Made by a program: the position numbers and the translations under genes. Source: Strongylocentrotus droebachiensis (lineage: Eukaryota > Echinodermata > Echinoidea > Camarodonta > Strongylocentrotidae). From it: a DNA stretch of 64,000 nucleotides. The DNA lies in the NCBI GenBank assembly GCA_035222895.1, contig JAVYIG010000883.1, forward strand, positions 186,001 to 250,000, written 5' to 3'. The notes under the pieces were generated by a model. That model was not told the origin of the DNA and made no database searches. It saw nothing but the letters and a program-made list of their open reading frames with translations. Shown here in pieces: positions 1 to 10,830 of the stretch (the stretch's first letter is position 1; the number at the start of each line of letters is the position of its first letter).

Positions 1-310
1 TTCTCGTATCTAAAAAGGGGAACTTACTAGAGATTAAAAAAGGCACTTATGAGAATGGAAAATGGACACTTATTGAAAAGGAAAATGGGAACTTTTCAAA
101 CGAAAAGGGGTACGTGTCAAAATAAAAGGGGCACTTATCAGAGGTGGAAAGGGGAAGGGGCACTTTTCAACATGAATAGGGGCACTTTTCAAAATAAAAG
201 GGGCACTTTTCCTCTGTAAAAAGGGGCACTTGTCAAGGTAAAAGGGGCACTTTTCCTATGCAAAAAGGGGCACTTTTAGGGTACTTGAAAAAGTGGGAGG
301 GCACTGTGCC
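1..310. repeat. Degenerate satellite built on AAAAGGGGCACTT
   Basis: A run of imperfect copies of a roughly 30-base unit whose constant core is AAAAGGGGCACTTTTC, with variable spacers. The same core recurs in reverse complement at about 9700-10830. No coding potential is seen. The left edge lies outside the window. Confidence 0.75.
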
Positions 311-356
311 CCCCCCCCCCCCCTGCCCCCCCCCCCCCCCCGGGAGCGCCGCCTCT
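289..356. repeat. Poly-C tract ending in a possible transposon terminus
   Basis: Two C homopolymers (about 309-323 and 325-341) are followed by a GCGCCGCCTCTG end that resembles the right terminus of the poly-G/poly-C elements found elsewhere in the window. No left end or target duplication could be recognised, so the assignment is weak. Confidence 0.3.
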
Positions 357-1080
357 GCTACTACCCCAAGCAGCCCAAACACTCACGATACACACAAAGT
401 ACCGCTACGTCAGGCGAGCTACTAGTGTTTAGTGTAACCCTATTCAGCATGAATCGATGAGCCTTCGCCGCTGGGATGTATTATAAAATAAAATAAAAAT
501 GACTCCCAGAGAAAACACATAGCAGGCTCCGGGGAACTTTTTTTTTCTTCAAAGTGAGCGGGGGGGGGGCGGCGGCTAAAATATTTATGATCAGTTAGAG
601 CAGAGCGTAAATTGACGTGGGGCTTTCGGGGGCGGAGCCCCTGAGGCTCAGGGGTTTTAGCCATTTAATTACGGTCAGATGAGCATATTTTGATACCCTA
701 TTTGTGATACTGGCAGGTCACTGTATTAATGTCAAATGTCAAATGGAATTGTAGGACAAGAAGTGGCAAAAAAGGTTTTTAACTGGAAAACCCATTTCTT
801 CTTCTTCCCACTTTCATCTGTCTCCTTTTTTTTCTCACTTTTCCTATTATAATATTTTTTCTCCCCACTTTTGAGCGTGTAACTACCCGGAATAAGCAAT
901 GCGTGTGGAGAAATGACTCTCCTGGTAGATCATGTAAAACTTGACATTGCATATCAGGGGGCTCAAAAAGGCAAATTAACAAATTTAAATACAAAAAACT
1001 AAGAAGACATATAGACAAAGGATCACACTGAACCACATAGGAATGGGCTATTCTAAAAGAGACACATTGATTAAAAAGAG
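357..1080. other. Non-genic stretch, nothing recognised
   Basis: No credible gene. It contains a short T run and G run near 540-572 and a GC-rich hairpin-like patch near 623-658. The open frames here are short and look incidental. Confidence 0.5.
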
Positions 1081-1149
1081 AGTTTGACCTACTCTGTTCG
1101 ATATCGAGTTGGGCACGATATGGCAAAATACTTCAAGAGCGTCACATTT

Positions 1150-1680
1150 TCCGTCGACAACCAAATTAATTCTCACATTACTCGGCTTTGCAACACGTTC
1201 ATTTATAGAAAGTGGAAAGTTCATTCTCTATGAAATCTGTAAGAAATACTTTGCCAAACATATGGAACACTCTACCTATAAAGTCATACGCTTATATATA
1301 AAACAGTTCAATGTTTAAACAAGAAATGAAACTGACCTTGTATTCTGAGTACCTTTGAATTTACCTTCCAAACCTTTTTGCCCCCTCCAATTTTAAATTA
1401 TTTCATAGATGTTGTTGAAGTTTATTGTCTTTTTATTGTGTTTATCGCTGTCTTTTGTGATATCTTTAACTATACTCAGTAAAATAAATTTTAATATTCG
1501 GGGGAACTTTTTAATACAATTAAGGCCACCATGGCCTTTTCCTTTGTTCTCCAATTTCATTTGAAGTTATCGTATAAACTGAACAGTCTTTGTATGTATA
1601 TATACTTGTATGTTTATTGGCATTTACAATGCTTTTTATGAAAATGAAATAAATAAACGAACGAATGAACGAACGAATAC
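1150..1680 (+). mobile_element. LINE 3' end remnant (reverse-transcriptase C-terminus plus 3' tail)
   Basis: One plus frame near 1230-1320 reads like the extreme C-terminus of a non-LTR reverse transcriptase (Asn-Thr-Leu-Pro-Asn-Ile-Trp-Asn-Thr-Leu-Pro). An AT-rich 3' UTR follows, ending near 1650-1678 in AATAAATAAA and short AACGAATG repeats, the kind of tail carried by CR1/L2-type LINEs. Frames are broken and the rest of the element is missing. The call rests on the C-terminal signature and the tail only. Confidence 0.5.
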
Positions 1681-1856
1681 TGCATTTTTTGGGCAAGCAA
1701 AAAACTAATAAATATGCACCACGTTGCGACCCAGTGAAGCCAAGTTGGGCAATCTCTGAGTATGTATGGATTTGTATTTACAAGGCAGGGCAAACAATGA
1801 GCTAAAAAAAAAAATGTTTGGTTATTAATGGCAAAATTAAAATATATCCAGCTAAC

Positions 1857-3025
1857 CTGATAAAGCGAGACAGACTCCTACAATAACTGTGTTGTTGAAG
1901 AAAGCGCAGGCAATAATACATGATCCACACAACACTCCACCTAACATAGCGACAACACGGTGGTTGGTTTTCGGCAGAACGAGTGTTACAAAAGGACCTA
2001 AAATATTGACAAACAAATTAGAAAAGATAATAAATTAATTGGTACAAATATGAAAACACATAAAATAATCATTGTCTTCTAAAACCCTCATAAAAATTCC
2101 GCTTAATGCTAGAGCTATACTGCTATGGAAAATATTTAGTCCACATTGCTGCCCGAATATGAGGTGACGATTTCCAAAAAGAATTACGCGGAATTATGAA
2201 AGGTGGAGGGGAAATAGGAGGGGAGGAGGACAGGGAGAGTAAGGCAGGAGGGGAGAAGGAGGAGGAGGAGCAGGAGAAGGAGGAGGAGGAGGTGGAGGGA
2301 GATATAGAGAAGGGGGAGGTTGTGGCTGGTTCTACCCCCTCCCAGTAGTTTGATTGATGATAATGATAATGAAGATCTTGATGATGACGATGAATTTAAT
2401 TTCTTTTAAGATTTAATAATGCCTTTTGGCAAATATCAATTTACATTTGCCACCCTCAGCCCAGGTAAGGTTAGCGGGTACCTGATAGTTAGCGAATTAT
2501 ACAAATGTATAATTCCTAATGTTTTCTATTACTTTTATTACAAATTTGAAGTCATTATCCCAATGTTAACATAGGTCTACAAAGACAGCACCATCAACAA
2601 CAACAACAACAACAACTAATATGATGTTGGTGTTGATGTTGACTTGTGATGATGATGATTGTTATCATTATTATTGTTATTATTATTAAAATTGTCGTTG
2701 ATGTTTTCACATCATTTTATTACAAGTTTCTTAGCAGTCAGTTAAAACAAACATACAAACCAGCTACTACTAGTTACCACTTCTACAACTCCTACCAAAA
2801 AAAGTTGTGTATATCACAAAGTTACTTACATAAGACGTACATCAGCGTTGAAGGCAGGCTACATATCAATCCGACAGTAGCATAATCTGACTCAAGACGC
2901 TCAACCATTGTAGGAATAAGAGCACCAAAAGATTTAGCGATCCCACCATCAATACAAAGTACCACGAACCTGCTAAGAACAAGCACATAGCCCCAAGACC
3001 CCATGTTAGAGCTTGCTATGACCAT
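1857..3025 (-). CDS. Monocarboxylate-transporter-like MFS gene, first two coding exons (partial)
   Basis: Two minus-strand exons fit together. Exon 1 (3025 down to 2830) starts at an ATG and encodes 65 codons plus one base: a short leader, then a first membrane helix with the segment Asp-Gly-Gly-Ile-Ala-Lys-Ser-Phe-Gly, which matches the TM1 region of SLC16-type transporters. It ends at a GTAAGT donor. Exon 2 (1997 down to 1857) follows a TTTTAG acceptor in compatible phase and encodes a helix pair around Met-Leu-Gly-Gly-Val-Leu-Cys-Gly, as in TM2-TM3 of that family, ending at a GTTAGC donor. Later exons are not visible; the LINE remnant at 1150-1680 would lie in the next intron or the gene may be truncated. 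Family: proton-linked or facilitated transport of monocarboxylates or similar small molecules at a membrane. Substrate is unknown, and another MFS subfamily is possible. Confidence 0.6.
2000..2828. repeat. Intron with purine-rich tract and microsatellites
   Basis: Sequence between the two transporter exons. It holds a GGAGGA-rich purine tract (about 2195-2315), GAT/ATG-type repeats (about 2352-2395 and 2646-2690) and a CAA triplet array (about 2594-2617). No additional exon was recognised. Confidence 0.6.
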
Positions 3026-3670
3026 TTCAATTTAGTAGATCAACAGTAGTGCTTTAATATGACTTGAAAAGTTCTTTCAAGTAGTCGCTTGAAGCTGTCT
3101 TTGCAGCAACTGATTGGAGAGATGATTCCCCTATATCTACAAACGTCCGCAAAAGTTGATTTTCGAACCGATGAACGAAGTGTGTGCGATTAATGAAGAC
3201 GCGTTCCTCTTTCGAAATAGTCGTATGCAGGTAATAAGTCAAGTAGTATCATTTGGACGGTTCTTCAGATGTACTTACACACCACACAATCACGTGACAA
3301 CGTAATTCCTCAATATTTCATCAACTTCCCTCGAGGCAGGTCAGCAATGTTACTCAATGTTACTCTAAATAAACACTGAGAAGTAGACGTATAAACATTA
3401 CAAACTTAGCAGGAACCTAAACAAAAAACAGTCTCAAGTTTAAAAGCGGTAGGCCTGTGTTGTAAAATTTAAACATTAATGCCTGTGCAAATTATATAGT
3501 ATACAGTATACAGTACGTAGTATAAGGCAGACAGTAGAATGAGGATGCATGAATGCGCATGAATTCATATGGATCAAATGCTGTGACTTTGTGTGCATTC
3601 TAGGTATCTACTTAAAATTAAAAAAAACTGAAAGAAAGGGAAGAGTTAGAGAGAGAGAGAGAGAGAGAGA
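3026..3670. other. Upstream of the transporter; GA microsatellite at right edge
   Basis: Region 5' of the transporter start on the minus strand, so it should hold its promoter and any 5' UTR exon; no motif could be assigned. A GA dinucleotide array occupies about 3649-3670 and abuts the next element. Confidence 0.4.
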
Positions 3671-4085
3671 CAGGGGCGGATCTAGCTTTTTGCTAAGGGG
3701 GGGGGTTTGACCAAAATAATGACGATGCGGAGCATCGTCCACGAGCCGCGAAGCGGCGAGCCGATTTTTTTGGGGGTGTTTATTTGAACCCCGTAAGTGA
3801 TGTTTTCCTGGCATCTATTAACACAATGGAGACCATAAAAAGCAGTGCATGATAACGTCTTTTTAAATCAAGTAACAGTTAAATACACAGTTATATCCAG
3901 AGTTATCATGTGTTTGGTTAAGTTACCAGATGAGTTGAATATCTTCTCACAATATTTGCACTTGAAAGGGTTTCTCTCCAGCGTGCGTTTTTTTTCCTTT
4001 CTTTTTTTCCTTTTTTTTTTTTTTTGGGCCGCCCAAGGGGGGGGGGTTTAAACCCCCTAACCCCCCCCCCGTAGATCCGCGCCTG
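3671..4085. mobile_element. hAT-type non-autonomous element with G/C homopolymers
   Basis: Starts CAGGGGCGGATCTAGC and ends GTAGATCCGCGCCTG, imperfect terminal inverted repeats of the same family as the better-preserved copies at 8757 and 57788. Poly-G and poly-C stretches lie just inside the ends. The element sits in a GA repeat, so an 8-bp duplication (GAGAGAGA versus AGAGAGAA) cannot be judged. No transposase is present. Confidence 0.6.
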
Positions 4086-4730
4086 AGAGAGAAAGACATT
4101 AGCTCTTACACTGCCATGAGACTGCTAGCGCGCTATTGTTATAGTGCCATGTGCACGCGAGCGTGCTATCGATTGAAAGCCACGTTCATGCTAGCGAGCC
4201 ACCGCTACGGTGCTTTGTGCGCGCTAGCGCGCAGATGTAATAACAGTTATTGTTCATGCCCATTGCACCGTGTTGAGTGCTTTTGCAGCGCTATTGAAAG
4301 TACCGTCGCGTGCATCAGATTATCGGCTTTGGATTACGCGTCTTTGTATACAACAGTCAGATTGGATTTTCTCGAGTAATTTAGAGATTTGTTTTTGATA
4401 TCATATATCATCATTATGCCTCCCCATCGCATTGGATTGGTTCGACAACTCACTGATAGTGCTTATTTACTTCAACAAAATTACAAATTCATGAAATGAT
4501 ATTGGTATCAATGGAAAAAGGGTGAAATTTCCTACAACTCTCATGTACAATGTTTGTTTATACAACATACGAATGAGAAGTTATAGTGGATCAAACATAG
4601 TAAAGATTTTAAAAACACGCACTTGAACCAACCCTAAAATTAACTTGGCACGCAGGGGCTTTGTTGCTGGCACAATAGAGATTAGCACTGTGGCACTGGG
4701 TGCATTGTATGGGTGGCAGCTTAAAAGTTA
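4086..4730. other. Non-genic stretch with GCTAGCGC-rich patch
   Basis: About 4120-4240 contains recurring GCTAGCGC/GCGCTA words and an 87-codon open frame of biased composition that I do not regard as a gene. The remainder is ordinary AT-rich sequence. Confidence 0.45.
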
Positions 4731-4732
4731 GG

Positions 4733-4925
4733 GGCGTTCACACCTACATAAAAACGTGAGATTTAAAACGATTTTTGCATCGCGATCCAAATATCTGTCG
4801 TTGTTTCTGCGTGTGTGGACAGAATAATTTATCTAATCTTCGCGATTCGCATAGCTATCCAATTCTTGCGATTTTTCCGAATAATCGCGATTGCTTTTCG
4901 GGCGCAGCTGTGCGTGTGAATGGTA
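4733..4925. repeat. Possible short MITE with CGTTCACAC ends
   Basis: Bounded by GGGCGTTCACAC on the left and GTGTGAATGG on the right, which are short inverted repeats. The inside is rich in TCGCGATT-like words, and a similar piece (GCATCGCGATCCA) recurs near 7258. No target duplication is evident, so this is tentative. Confidence 0.35.
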
Positions 4926-6119
4926 TTGAGAATCGAGAATGATATTCTAAGCAAATAAATGTCTCTTAATTTGGTACCTACGGCAAGCATATGATATTTA
5001 TACGTTTTTCAATTACATAGTATATCACAACAAAATTCTGGCTACTCGAAATCCTCAATTGAAATGTCGAAAATATCCGCCTCTCTTTGCATAGAAAATC
5101 AGTCACGGCGCTGGTCTACTATTTATGACATCACGTCCGGGAAAGAGTATATTCACGTACCCGGATGTTCCATAGAAAGCATGTGCAGAGAGATACGATT
5201 TTCTGCTTACTTTGTTTCAAAGGCTGGAAATTTTAATAAATCATAATTCTATGTACAATTCTTTACCTTCCCCTAATATTTCATAGTATTAATATCAATT
5301 ATCCTTTTAAAAATTATGACATATAGGCTACATGCCAACGATGTGCTACTAGTCGATATTTTTTTATTTTGGTGTTGAAATCGGCCCAGGCCGCACGGAG
5401 TAAACACAGTAGCTGTCTGGTAAGCGGACCCACAGTTCATTACCATACAGCGATCACTCGATGGTTTCTTCTTCCTTTTTCCCATGTCTTTCGCCTTTCT
5501 TGGCCCTAAAGATCCTTCATCTTCTTCCATGCTGTGCATTGTGCGATCTACCAATTCTGACACTGGTAGTCACTGAGGAGCAGGTCTTTGTTAGTTGTTT
5601 TTCTTAGCTGGTAACGTCGCTTTCATTCTCTTGCAATTGCCGATAAACATGGAACTAGCGCACGTACGTTCCATCACAAGCATGCAAGCCGCGCCTAGAG
5701 CAGCGGCCTGGTCTTACATCCCGATTCTGCTCGCTTCACGAACGTTCGTGCCAGAGCCGCACCACTCGCGGATGAATATCGTTCGATCACTATAATCTTA
5801 GACGTTGTCAAAATATTATAGAGGAAGCGCGCTTGCATGATCTCGTTCAAGTTTGATATTTTACTACATAACTTTTTTTTTTTTAACTGGTACTGTATCC
5901 TTTTTTGAGGCAGTCACACACATCTATGATAAGTACTATCGTAGTTCTAGGCGTATTCGTTTTATAAAACTGCTCCTGTATACCTTATCTGATGACAAAA
6001 CAATGCATTCGCCTATTCATACTTGCATGATTTAACCTTGTTTCCCAAGCAGTAAACTCGTCTTAAATCTCTACCAAATAGGTGAATATGAGGATATAAA
6101 AAGAAATCAGCGACTGGGA
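4926..6119. other. Non-genic stretch, nothing recognised
   Basis: No exon, repeat family or RNA could be supported. Open frames on either strand (for example 5273-5563 minus) have low-complexity or anonymous products. Confidence 0.4.
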
Positions 6120-6423
6120 AATGTTGCTTCGTTATTATTCATTCAAATGAAAACACAAAATCCATCAAATATACTCATTAACAACAACAAATCTAAGCTC
6201 TGACAGGATAGCATTTCCAAAGCCTAAGACCGAGTTTTTGAGAAGAAGTTTCTTTTATCATAGCTCCAAATTATTCAATTGTCTCTCTTTTGAAACGCGA
6301 ACCTTAAACACACTGGCTACCTTTGTTCGCACCATTGATTTGAATGAACTCATATAGACTGAACATTATCTTGCCCTTTTTACAATTTTTACCTTCAATT
6401 TGATATTGTATTAGTTATGTTAC

Positions 6424-6469
<46 letters not shown>

Positions 6470-6890
6470 TTTTTTAAATACTTTTAAACGTGATAAATAT
6501 TATACCAATCCTATTATTCGTGTCCTGTTTTTTTTTTTTTTTTTTTCTTCTTGTTTTTCTCTTATGTTTACCTTGATGTTTTTTTGTGTTATGTTATCGG
6601 TTTTACAGTTTTACTCGTATGCTTGTTGTCGTTCTAGTTGAATATCTGCAATTAACTGCCTTATTGCTTGTTTGTTTTGTACATTAATTTGTTATTTATT
6701 TATTTGTTGTAACTATACATGTACATATTCATTGCCTTACTTCTTGCATTTGCAAGTTTTACATGTTATTGTATAATTCATTGTATATTTATTGTTATTT
6801 TTATGTACGTGGACCCCTTTGAAAATCAGCTGTGCTGAAAGGGCCATCCACTCTATGAGAGGAAATGAATAAATAAAATAAAAATAAAAT
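6120..6890 (+). mobile_element. LINE 3' end remnant with TA microsatellite
   Basis: A plus frame around 6170-6350 reads like a reverse-transcriptase C-terminus (Phe-Leu-Arg-Arg-Ser-Phe-Phe-Tyr-His-Ser-Ser-Lys-Leu-Phe-Asn). The 3' UTR-like part ends near 6820-6890 in a small hairpin flanked by GGACCCCTTTGAAAATC and repeated AATAAA words, typical of L2/CR1-type 3' ends. A TA array lies at about 6424-6468. Frames are disrupted and the 5' part is missing. Confidence 0.5.
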
Positions 6891-7307
6891 AGGGATATCA
6901 CTGCCATTCACGCTCACTGATCCCATGAGTCCCGTTCGTGACGTCACGGATAGAGGCCCGAATCTACATGCACTTCCGGGTTTCAGACTTAGATATTTTG
7001 GTAGAGTTTTCTCGTATAAATTCACCATTCTAAACTTGTTATTGTCAGTTGGACACCATTTAGTGTTATTCTGAGGGTTAAAAGCTTTCTTTTGATGTAA
7101 TTATATCAATATTTGGGATTGTCTTGTAATATCAACTTTAATCCTAGGATTCCAAGCGCATACACCGTCGAGATTCACGCATGGGCAGTTTGATGTTCTT
7201 GCCGTCGAGCGAGAATTCTTCCTGCGTGTTAAAGTTCGCAAACAAAAACCAATCTTCGCATCGCGATCCACATCGCACAAATTGTTATGTTTGAATGGGC
7301 CAAATGA
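6891..7307. other. Non-genic stretch, nothing recognised
   Basis: Contains a patch (about 7240-7290) related to the putative MITE at 4733-4925. No gene is supported. Confidence 0.4.
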
Positions 7308-7309
7308 GA

Positions 7310-7509
7310 GAGAACCAGGGGCATGGGGGGGGGGGGGGTAAGAGCACATTTGTTTTTGTGTGTGTGTCTCAAAATTTGGCCGATAGATATTTCGTTTCGT
7401 GGGGGGGGGGGGGGTTTCCTCCAAAACACACACATACAAAAAAGGTTAAAGGGGGGGGGGTGGTTTAAACCCCGAACCGCACCCCCCCTCCCCCCTGCGT
7501 ACGCGCCTG
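7310..7509. mobile_element. Poly-G transposon relic ending TGCGTACGCGCCTG
   Basis: Left part begins CAGGGGCATGGGGG; the right part ends CCCCTGCGTACGCGCCTG. Three G homopolymers lie between, with a C-rich right end. The same right end (TGCGTACGCCCCTG) appears at 54161-54174. The ends resemble hAT termini, but flanking bases do not form a duplication. Confidence 0.45.
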
Positions 7510-7743
7510 GGCGTCGCTAGACCTTTTTCAGTTGGGATGTACATTCAGTGGGGATGTAGAAGCCACCGATTACCGACAAAACTAGCCACCAATTACCGAC
7601 AAATGCCCCAAAGTCTACAAATTTAACCCTATAAACCCGGGGCGGTAGGCTTAATTATTTTTTCTACGAACTATCTATGGTACTTGCGTATGCGCTCATG
7701 GTCATTTTCTTCGTCGAAAAAAAAAACGATTTATTTCGTCAAC
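7510..7743. other. Non-genic spacer
   Basis: AT-rich spacer between two mobile elements; includes a tandem near-duplicate of ACCGATTACCGACAAA around 7564-7604. Confidence 0.4.
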
Positions 7744-8698
7744 TTAAGCTATGGTCACAAACCCCAAAAGTAGCCTGCTCGGCGGCCGAGTTTTTAGCCA
7801 ATTTGTTCGGGCACCGCTTGTTTTGGGGGCATCACTCGGTCGCCGCTGAAGTTTTAGCGCGGAGTTAAAATTCGGCGGCTCCTGCTCACTTTTTAGTCGC
7901 CGCCCAACATACACTCGATGCCCAGGCGTTTGCCGCCCGTGCATCGACCTAGTCGAGCGTTCGCCGTCGTACGATTTAGGTCAAAAATCGACTCTGCTAG
8001 GTCAAAGGCTGCCGAGCGGTCGCCGCGCCCAGTCGCTGCCCATTCTTCCCTGGGAGATCAGTCAGTCACTGGGCGGCGAGTTCAAAATCGTGTGCCATCC
8101 TTTGACCTTGCAGCTTCGATTCTTGACCTAAATCGCTCGACGGCGAACGCTCGATTACGTCGCGCCCGGGCGGCGACCGCCCGGGCACCGAGTGTATTTT
8201 GGTGACCCGTCGATCGCCGGCCGGCTGCCGGGCAATTTCTTTAAAATCAGCCGGTGGCCGGTGGGAGACCGCTCGAGAATCGGTGGGTCATCAGTCGGTC
8301 ACTGCCGGGACGCCGCCGCGCGAAGCTCCCCGATTTCGCCCATTTTTTAAACTAAAATCAATTCAATTTCAATTCAATTCAATTTTATTTCACAAATCTT
8401 TAAAAACTCATCAAAAGATATACAAACAAATCATTATAAATTAAAACAATATCAACATTTAAAAAAATTCATTGACATGGTACTGTGAAAAAAGAATGAA
8501 GGGTGGTGGATGCGAGGGATCAACACATCGACCGGCAATCGACGGGAAATCGACAAGGCACCGCCCAGGCACCTATACACTTCTCCAGAAGTCGTTGGGC
8601 GATGCCCTAATTCCAGATGCGACCGACCAGGCTACAAATCGGTCGGTCGCAGCTTTGAGTTGCGACCATAGCTTTAGTCAGCTTCGGAGGCGTAGCTT
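7744..8698. mobile_element. GC-rich foldback element with nested inverted repeats
   Basis: The outer ends are AAGCTATGGTCACAA and TTGCGACCATAGCTT, an inverted pair. Inside is a second inverted repeat: ACACTCGATGCCCAGGCG near 7910 pairs with the complement of CGCCCGGGCACCGAGTGT near 8178, and arms near 7950-7990 (TCGAGCGTTCGCCGTCGTAC) and 8115-8157 continue the palindrome around a centre near 8060. GC and CpG are far above the surroundings. Flanks read TTAA on the left and TTTA on the right, which might be a decayed TTAA duplication. No transposase is encoded. A LINE 3' piece is nested in the right arm. Confidence 0.6.
8345..8480 (-). mobile_element. Nested LINE 3' tail fragment
   Basis: AT-rich island inside the GC-rich foldback element. 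On the minus strand it ends in AAATAAAATTGAATTG followed by GAATT repeats, the form of a 3' LINE terminus with a microsatellite tail. It lacks coding sequence and is identified by contrast with its host and by the tail. Confidence 0.4.
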
Positions 8699-8756
8699 TA
8701 TATTTAAATGAGAGCGCGTAGCCAGTAGGAACTCATTTCAAGCGGGCTGTAGAGAG

Positions 8757-9085
8757 CAGTGGCGGATCCAGGGGGGGGGGGGCCTGGGGGGCCCGGGCCC
8801 CCCCCCCCCCCCCCTTGAGAAAAAAATCATGTAAAATCACGTGATTTTTACCTTTTTTAAGGGTTGCCCCCCCCCCCCCCCTGGCGCTCAAGGGGGGGGG
8901 GGGGTGCAAATTGAAAAATTTTCGAGGACCAAAATTTTTTTTTAAAATGTGCTCCTAACCCCCCCCCCCCCCCCCCCCCCCCCACTGAGCGACTTTTCGG
9001 CCGGCGCGATTTTCCAATTTTCGGGAGCAAACAAAAATGAAGAAAGTTGGGCCCCCTCCCCTAAGAAATCCTGGATCCGCGCCTG
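8757..9085. mobile_element. hAT-type MITE with 8-bp target-site duplication
   Basis: Terminal inverted repeats CAGTGGCGGATCCAGG and CCTGGATCCGCGCCTG. The 8 bases before (8749-8756) and after (9086-9093) are both GTAGAGAG, a perfect 8-bp target duplication, which with CAG ends is diagnostic of the hAT superfamily. The interior is poly-G/poly-C and a GCGCCGGCCGAAAAGTCGCT segment shared, inverted, with the copy at 57788-58134. No transposase, so it depends on an autonomous relative. Confidence 0.85.
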
Positions 9086-9157
9086 GTAGAGAGCACGGGA
9101 AGCATGCGAATCACTTAGGGGGTGGGTAAAGGGAGGGGGAAGTTAGATAGCTTGAAA

Positions 9158-9411
9158 GAAGTCTACTGGTTGTACCGTTCTCGACTCTTAATCTTTTTCT
9201 GAATTCAGTTTATAAATATATATATATATTATAGAAAGAAGACGATTCGTTGTACTGTTCTCAACTAATTCACCCTACTTATCTGAATTTAGTTTGCTCC
9301 TTCCAGCGTGAAGTGCGGAAGCTTAGGCGTGTCCTTCAATTATCAGAGAAAGAAGACGCTTCGTTGTAGCGTTTTAGACTTTTAATCCTTGTCTGAATTT
9401 AGTTTCTCGAA
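9158..9411. repeat. Three degenerate tandem copies of a GAAAGAAG unit
   Basis: Three related stretches begin GAAAGAAG near 9158, 9234 and 9349, continue with a GTTGTA(C)CGTTCT-like segment and end TCTGAATTTAGTTT. Spacing is irregular because the copies have diverged and acquired insertions, including a TA array near 9214. Function unknown. Confidence 0.5.
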
Positions 9412-9704
9412 AACCTCTGATTTATTTTGCTAATATTATAGGAAGGTAAAACTTCGAGAAAATACCAGTATTATAGTCGAAGTTTCGCTCAAAGTCGTCA
9501 CAGCGGATAAAAAGTCACAGTTCGTACTGGAGAAAAACAATTGCCGGTCGACCAATATTATACATCTCACCGACTTTAAACTTCTGCATTGATATATATA
9601 GTACACGAGGATCGAGCAACAATACCGACACAGCTCACCCGGAACAGCAACATCCATGTACGAGCGACTCCACCCAACAACCAACAAGGACTACTTTCGC
9701 ACAG

Positions 9705-10830
9705 TGCCCCCCCCCCCCTTTTTTTAACATACTTCTTCAGGTACCCCTATGCGCCTCCTTTTCTTCCGATAAGTGCCCCTTTATAATTCTAATATTTGTC
9801 AGTTCCACGTTCTTATAATAATTGCCTCTTACCACCTCTAATATTTAAGTGTCCCTTCACCTATGGCGATTCCCCCTATTCAAAACTGAGAGGTGCACAT
9901 TTTACTATAAAAAGTGCCGTTTTCTTTTGCAATAATGCTATTTCTCCCTTTTGATAAGTGCCTTTTTCTTATTTTGACACGTGCCCCTTTTTAATTTTTT
10001 TTTTATATAGTGTCCTTTTTCCTTCTGATAAATGCCTCTTTTCTTGTTTTAATAAGAGCCACTTCCCTTTCTCATACTGCCACTTCACACACACCTGATA
10101 TATGCCTCCGTAAACTCATCTCGTGCCCCTTTAAATTCCCACAAGTGCTCCTATTCATCTCAGGTGAGTGCTTCTTTTCAGGTACAAGAAGTACCCTTAC
10201 CATTTTTGGTAAGTGCCCCATTTACCTCTTATAACTGCTTCTTTTTCAAATCTGAGAGGTGTGCCTTATATGTTGACAAGTGCCTCTTTTTCTTTGAATG
10301 CCCTCTTTTCATTGTTATAAGTGCCCCTTTTCATTTCCGATAAGAGCCCTAATTCAAATTTGAGATGTGCCCTATTGCCCAATTTCTGTCACCGGTGTCA
10401 TTTCTTTCTGATAATTGCAATTTATTTCTTTGTAATAAGTGCCCTTTTCCCGTTGTTATAAGCAGGGGCAGATCCAGCCGGTGGCAAGGGAGGGCGCTAA
10501 ACAAGGGGAGGGAGGGGGGTGGGGGGGGGGGGGGGGGTATGGAGCTCTATTTTTTTTTAACCCCCCCCCCCCACACACACACACCCTTGAGCGCCGAGGG
10601 AGGGGCCCGTTTTTTTTCTTCTGTTTTTAAAGGTAAAATTAACGTTACCAATTTTTTTATTAAGCTATTTTGGGGGGCGTGTGAGGGAGCCCGGACCCCG
10701 GGCTCCCCAGAATCCGCCACTGTTCAAACGTGCCCTTTTCCATCTCTTTTGAGTGCCCTTTATTAAATGCGACGAGTGCCCCATTTTCACCTCTGGTAAT
10801 TTCCCGTTCCACATTGAAAACATGTTTAGT
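9705..10830. repeat. Degenerate AAGTGCCCCTTTT satellite (inverse of the 1-310 repeat)
   Basis: Dozens of imperfect units with the core GATAAGTGCCCCTTTT, the reverse complement of the repeat at the left end of the window. Units are about 30-40 bases and strongly diverged. One poly-G element is inserted at 10463-10722. The open frames here are composition artefacts. Confidence 0.75.
10463..10722. mobile_element. hAT-type poly-G MITE inserted in the satellite
   Basis: Begins CAGGGGCAGATCCAGCC and ends CAGAATCCGCCACTG, matching the terminal repeats of the 8757 and 57788 copies. The inside has a long G run, a T run, a C run and a short CA array. Flanking 8-mers (GTTATAAG and TTCAAACG) do not match clearly, so the duplication has decayed or one end moved. 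Confidence 0.6.

Noticed and set aside
4116..4379. 87-codon ORF
   Set aside because: Biased composition from recurring GCTAGCGC words; no homology or start-context support.
5273..5563. 96-codon minus ORF with a Lys-rich segment
   Set aside because: No recognisable domain, no splice context and low-complexity basic stretch; not enough to call a gene.
7918..8444. Arg/Ala-rich ORFs of 81-95 codons
   Set aside because: They fall in the GC-rich foldback element, where GC content suppresses stop codons.
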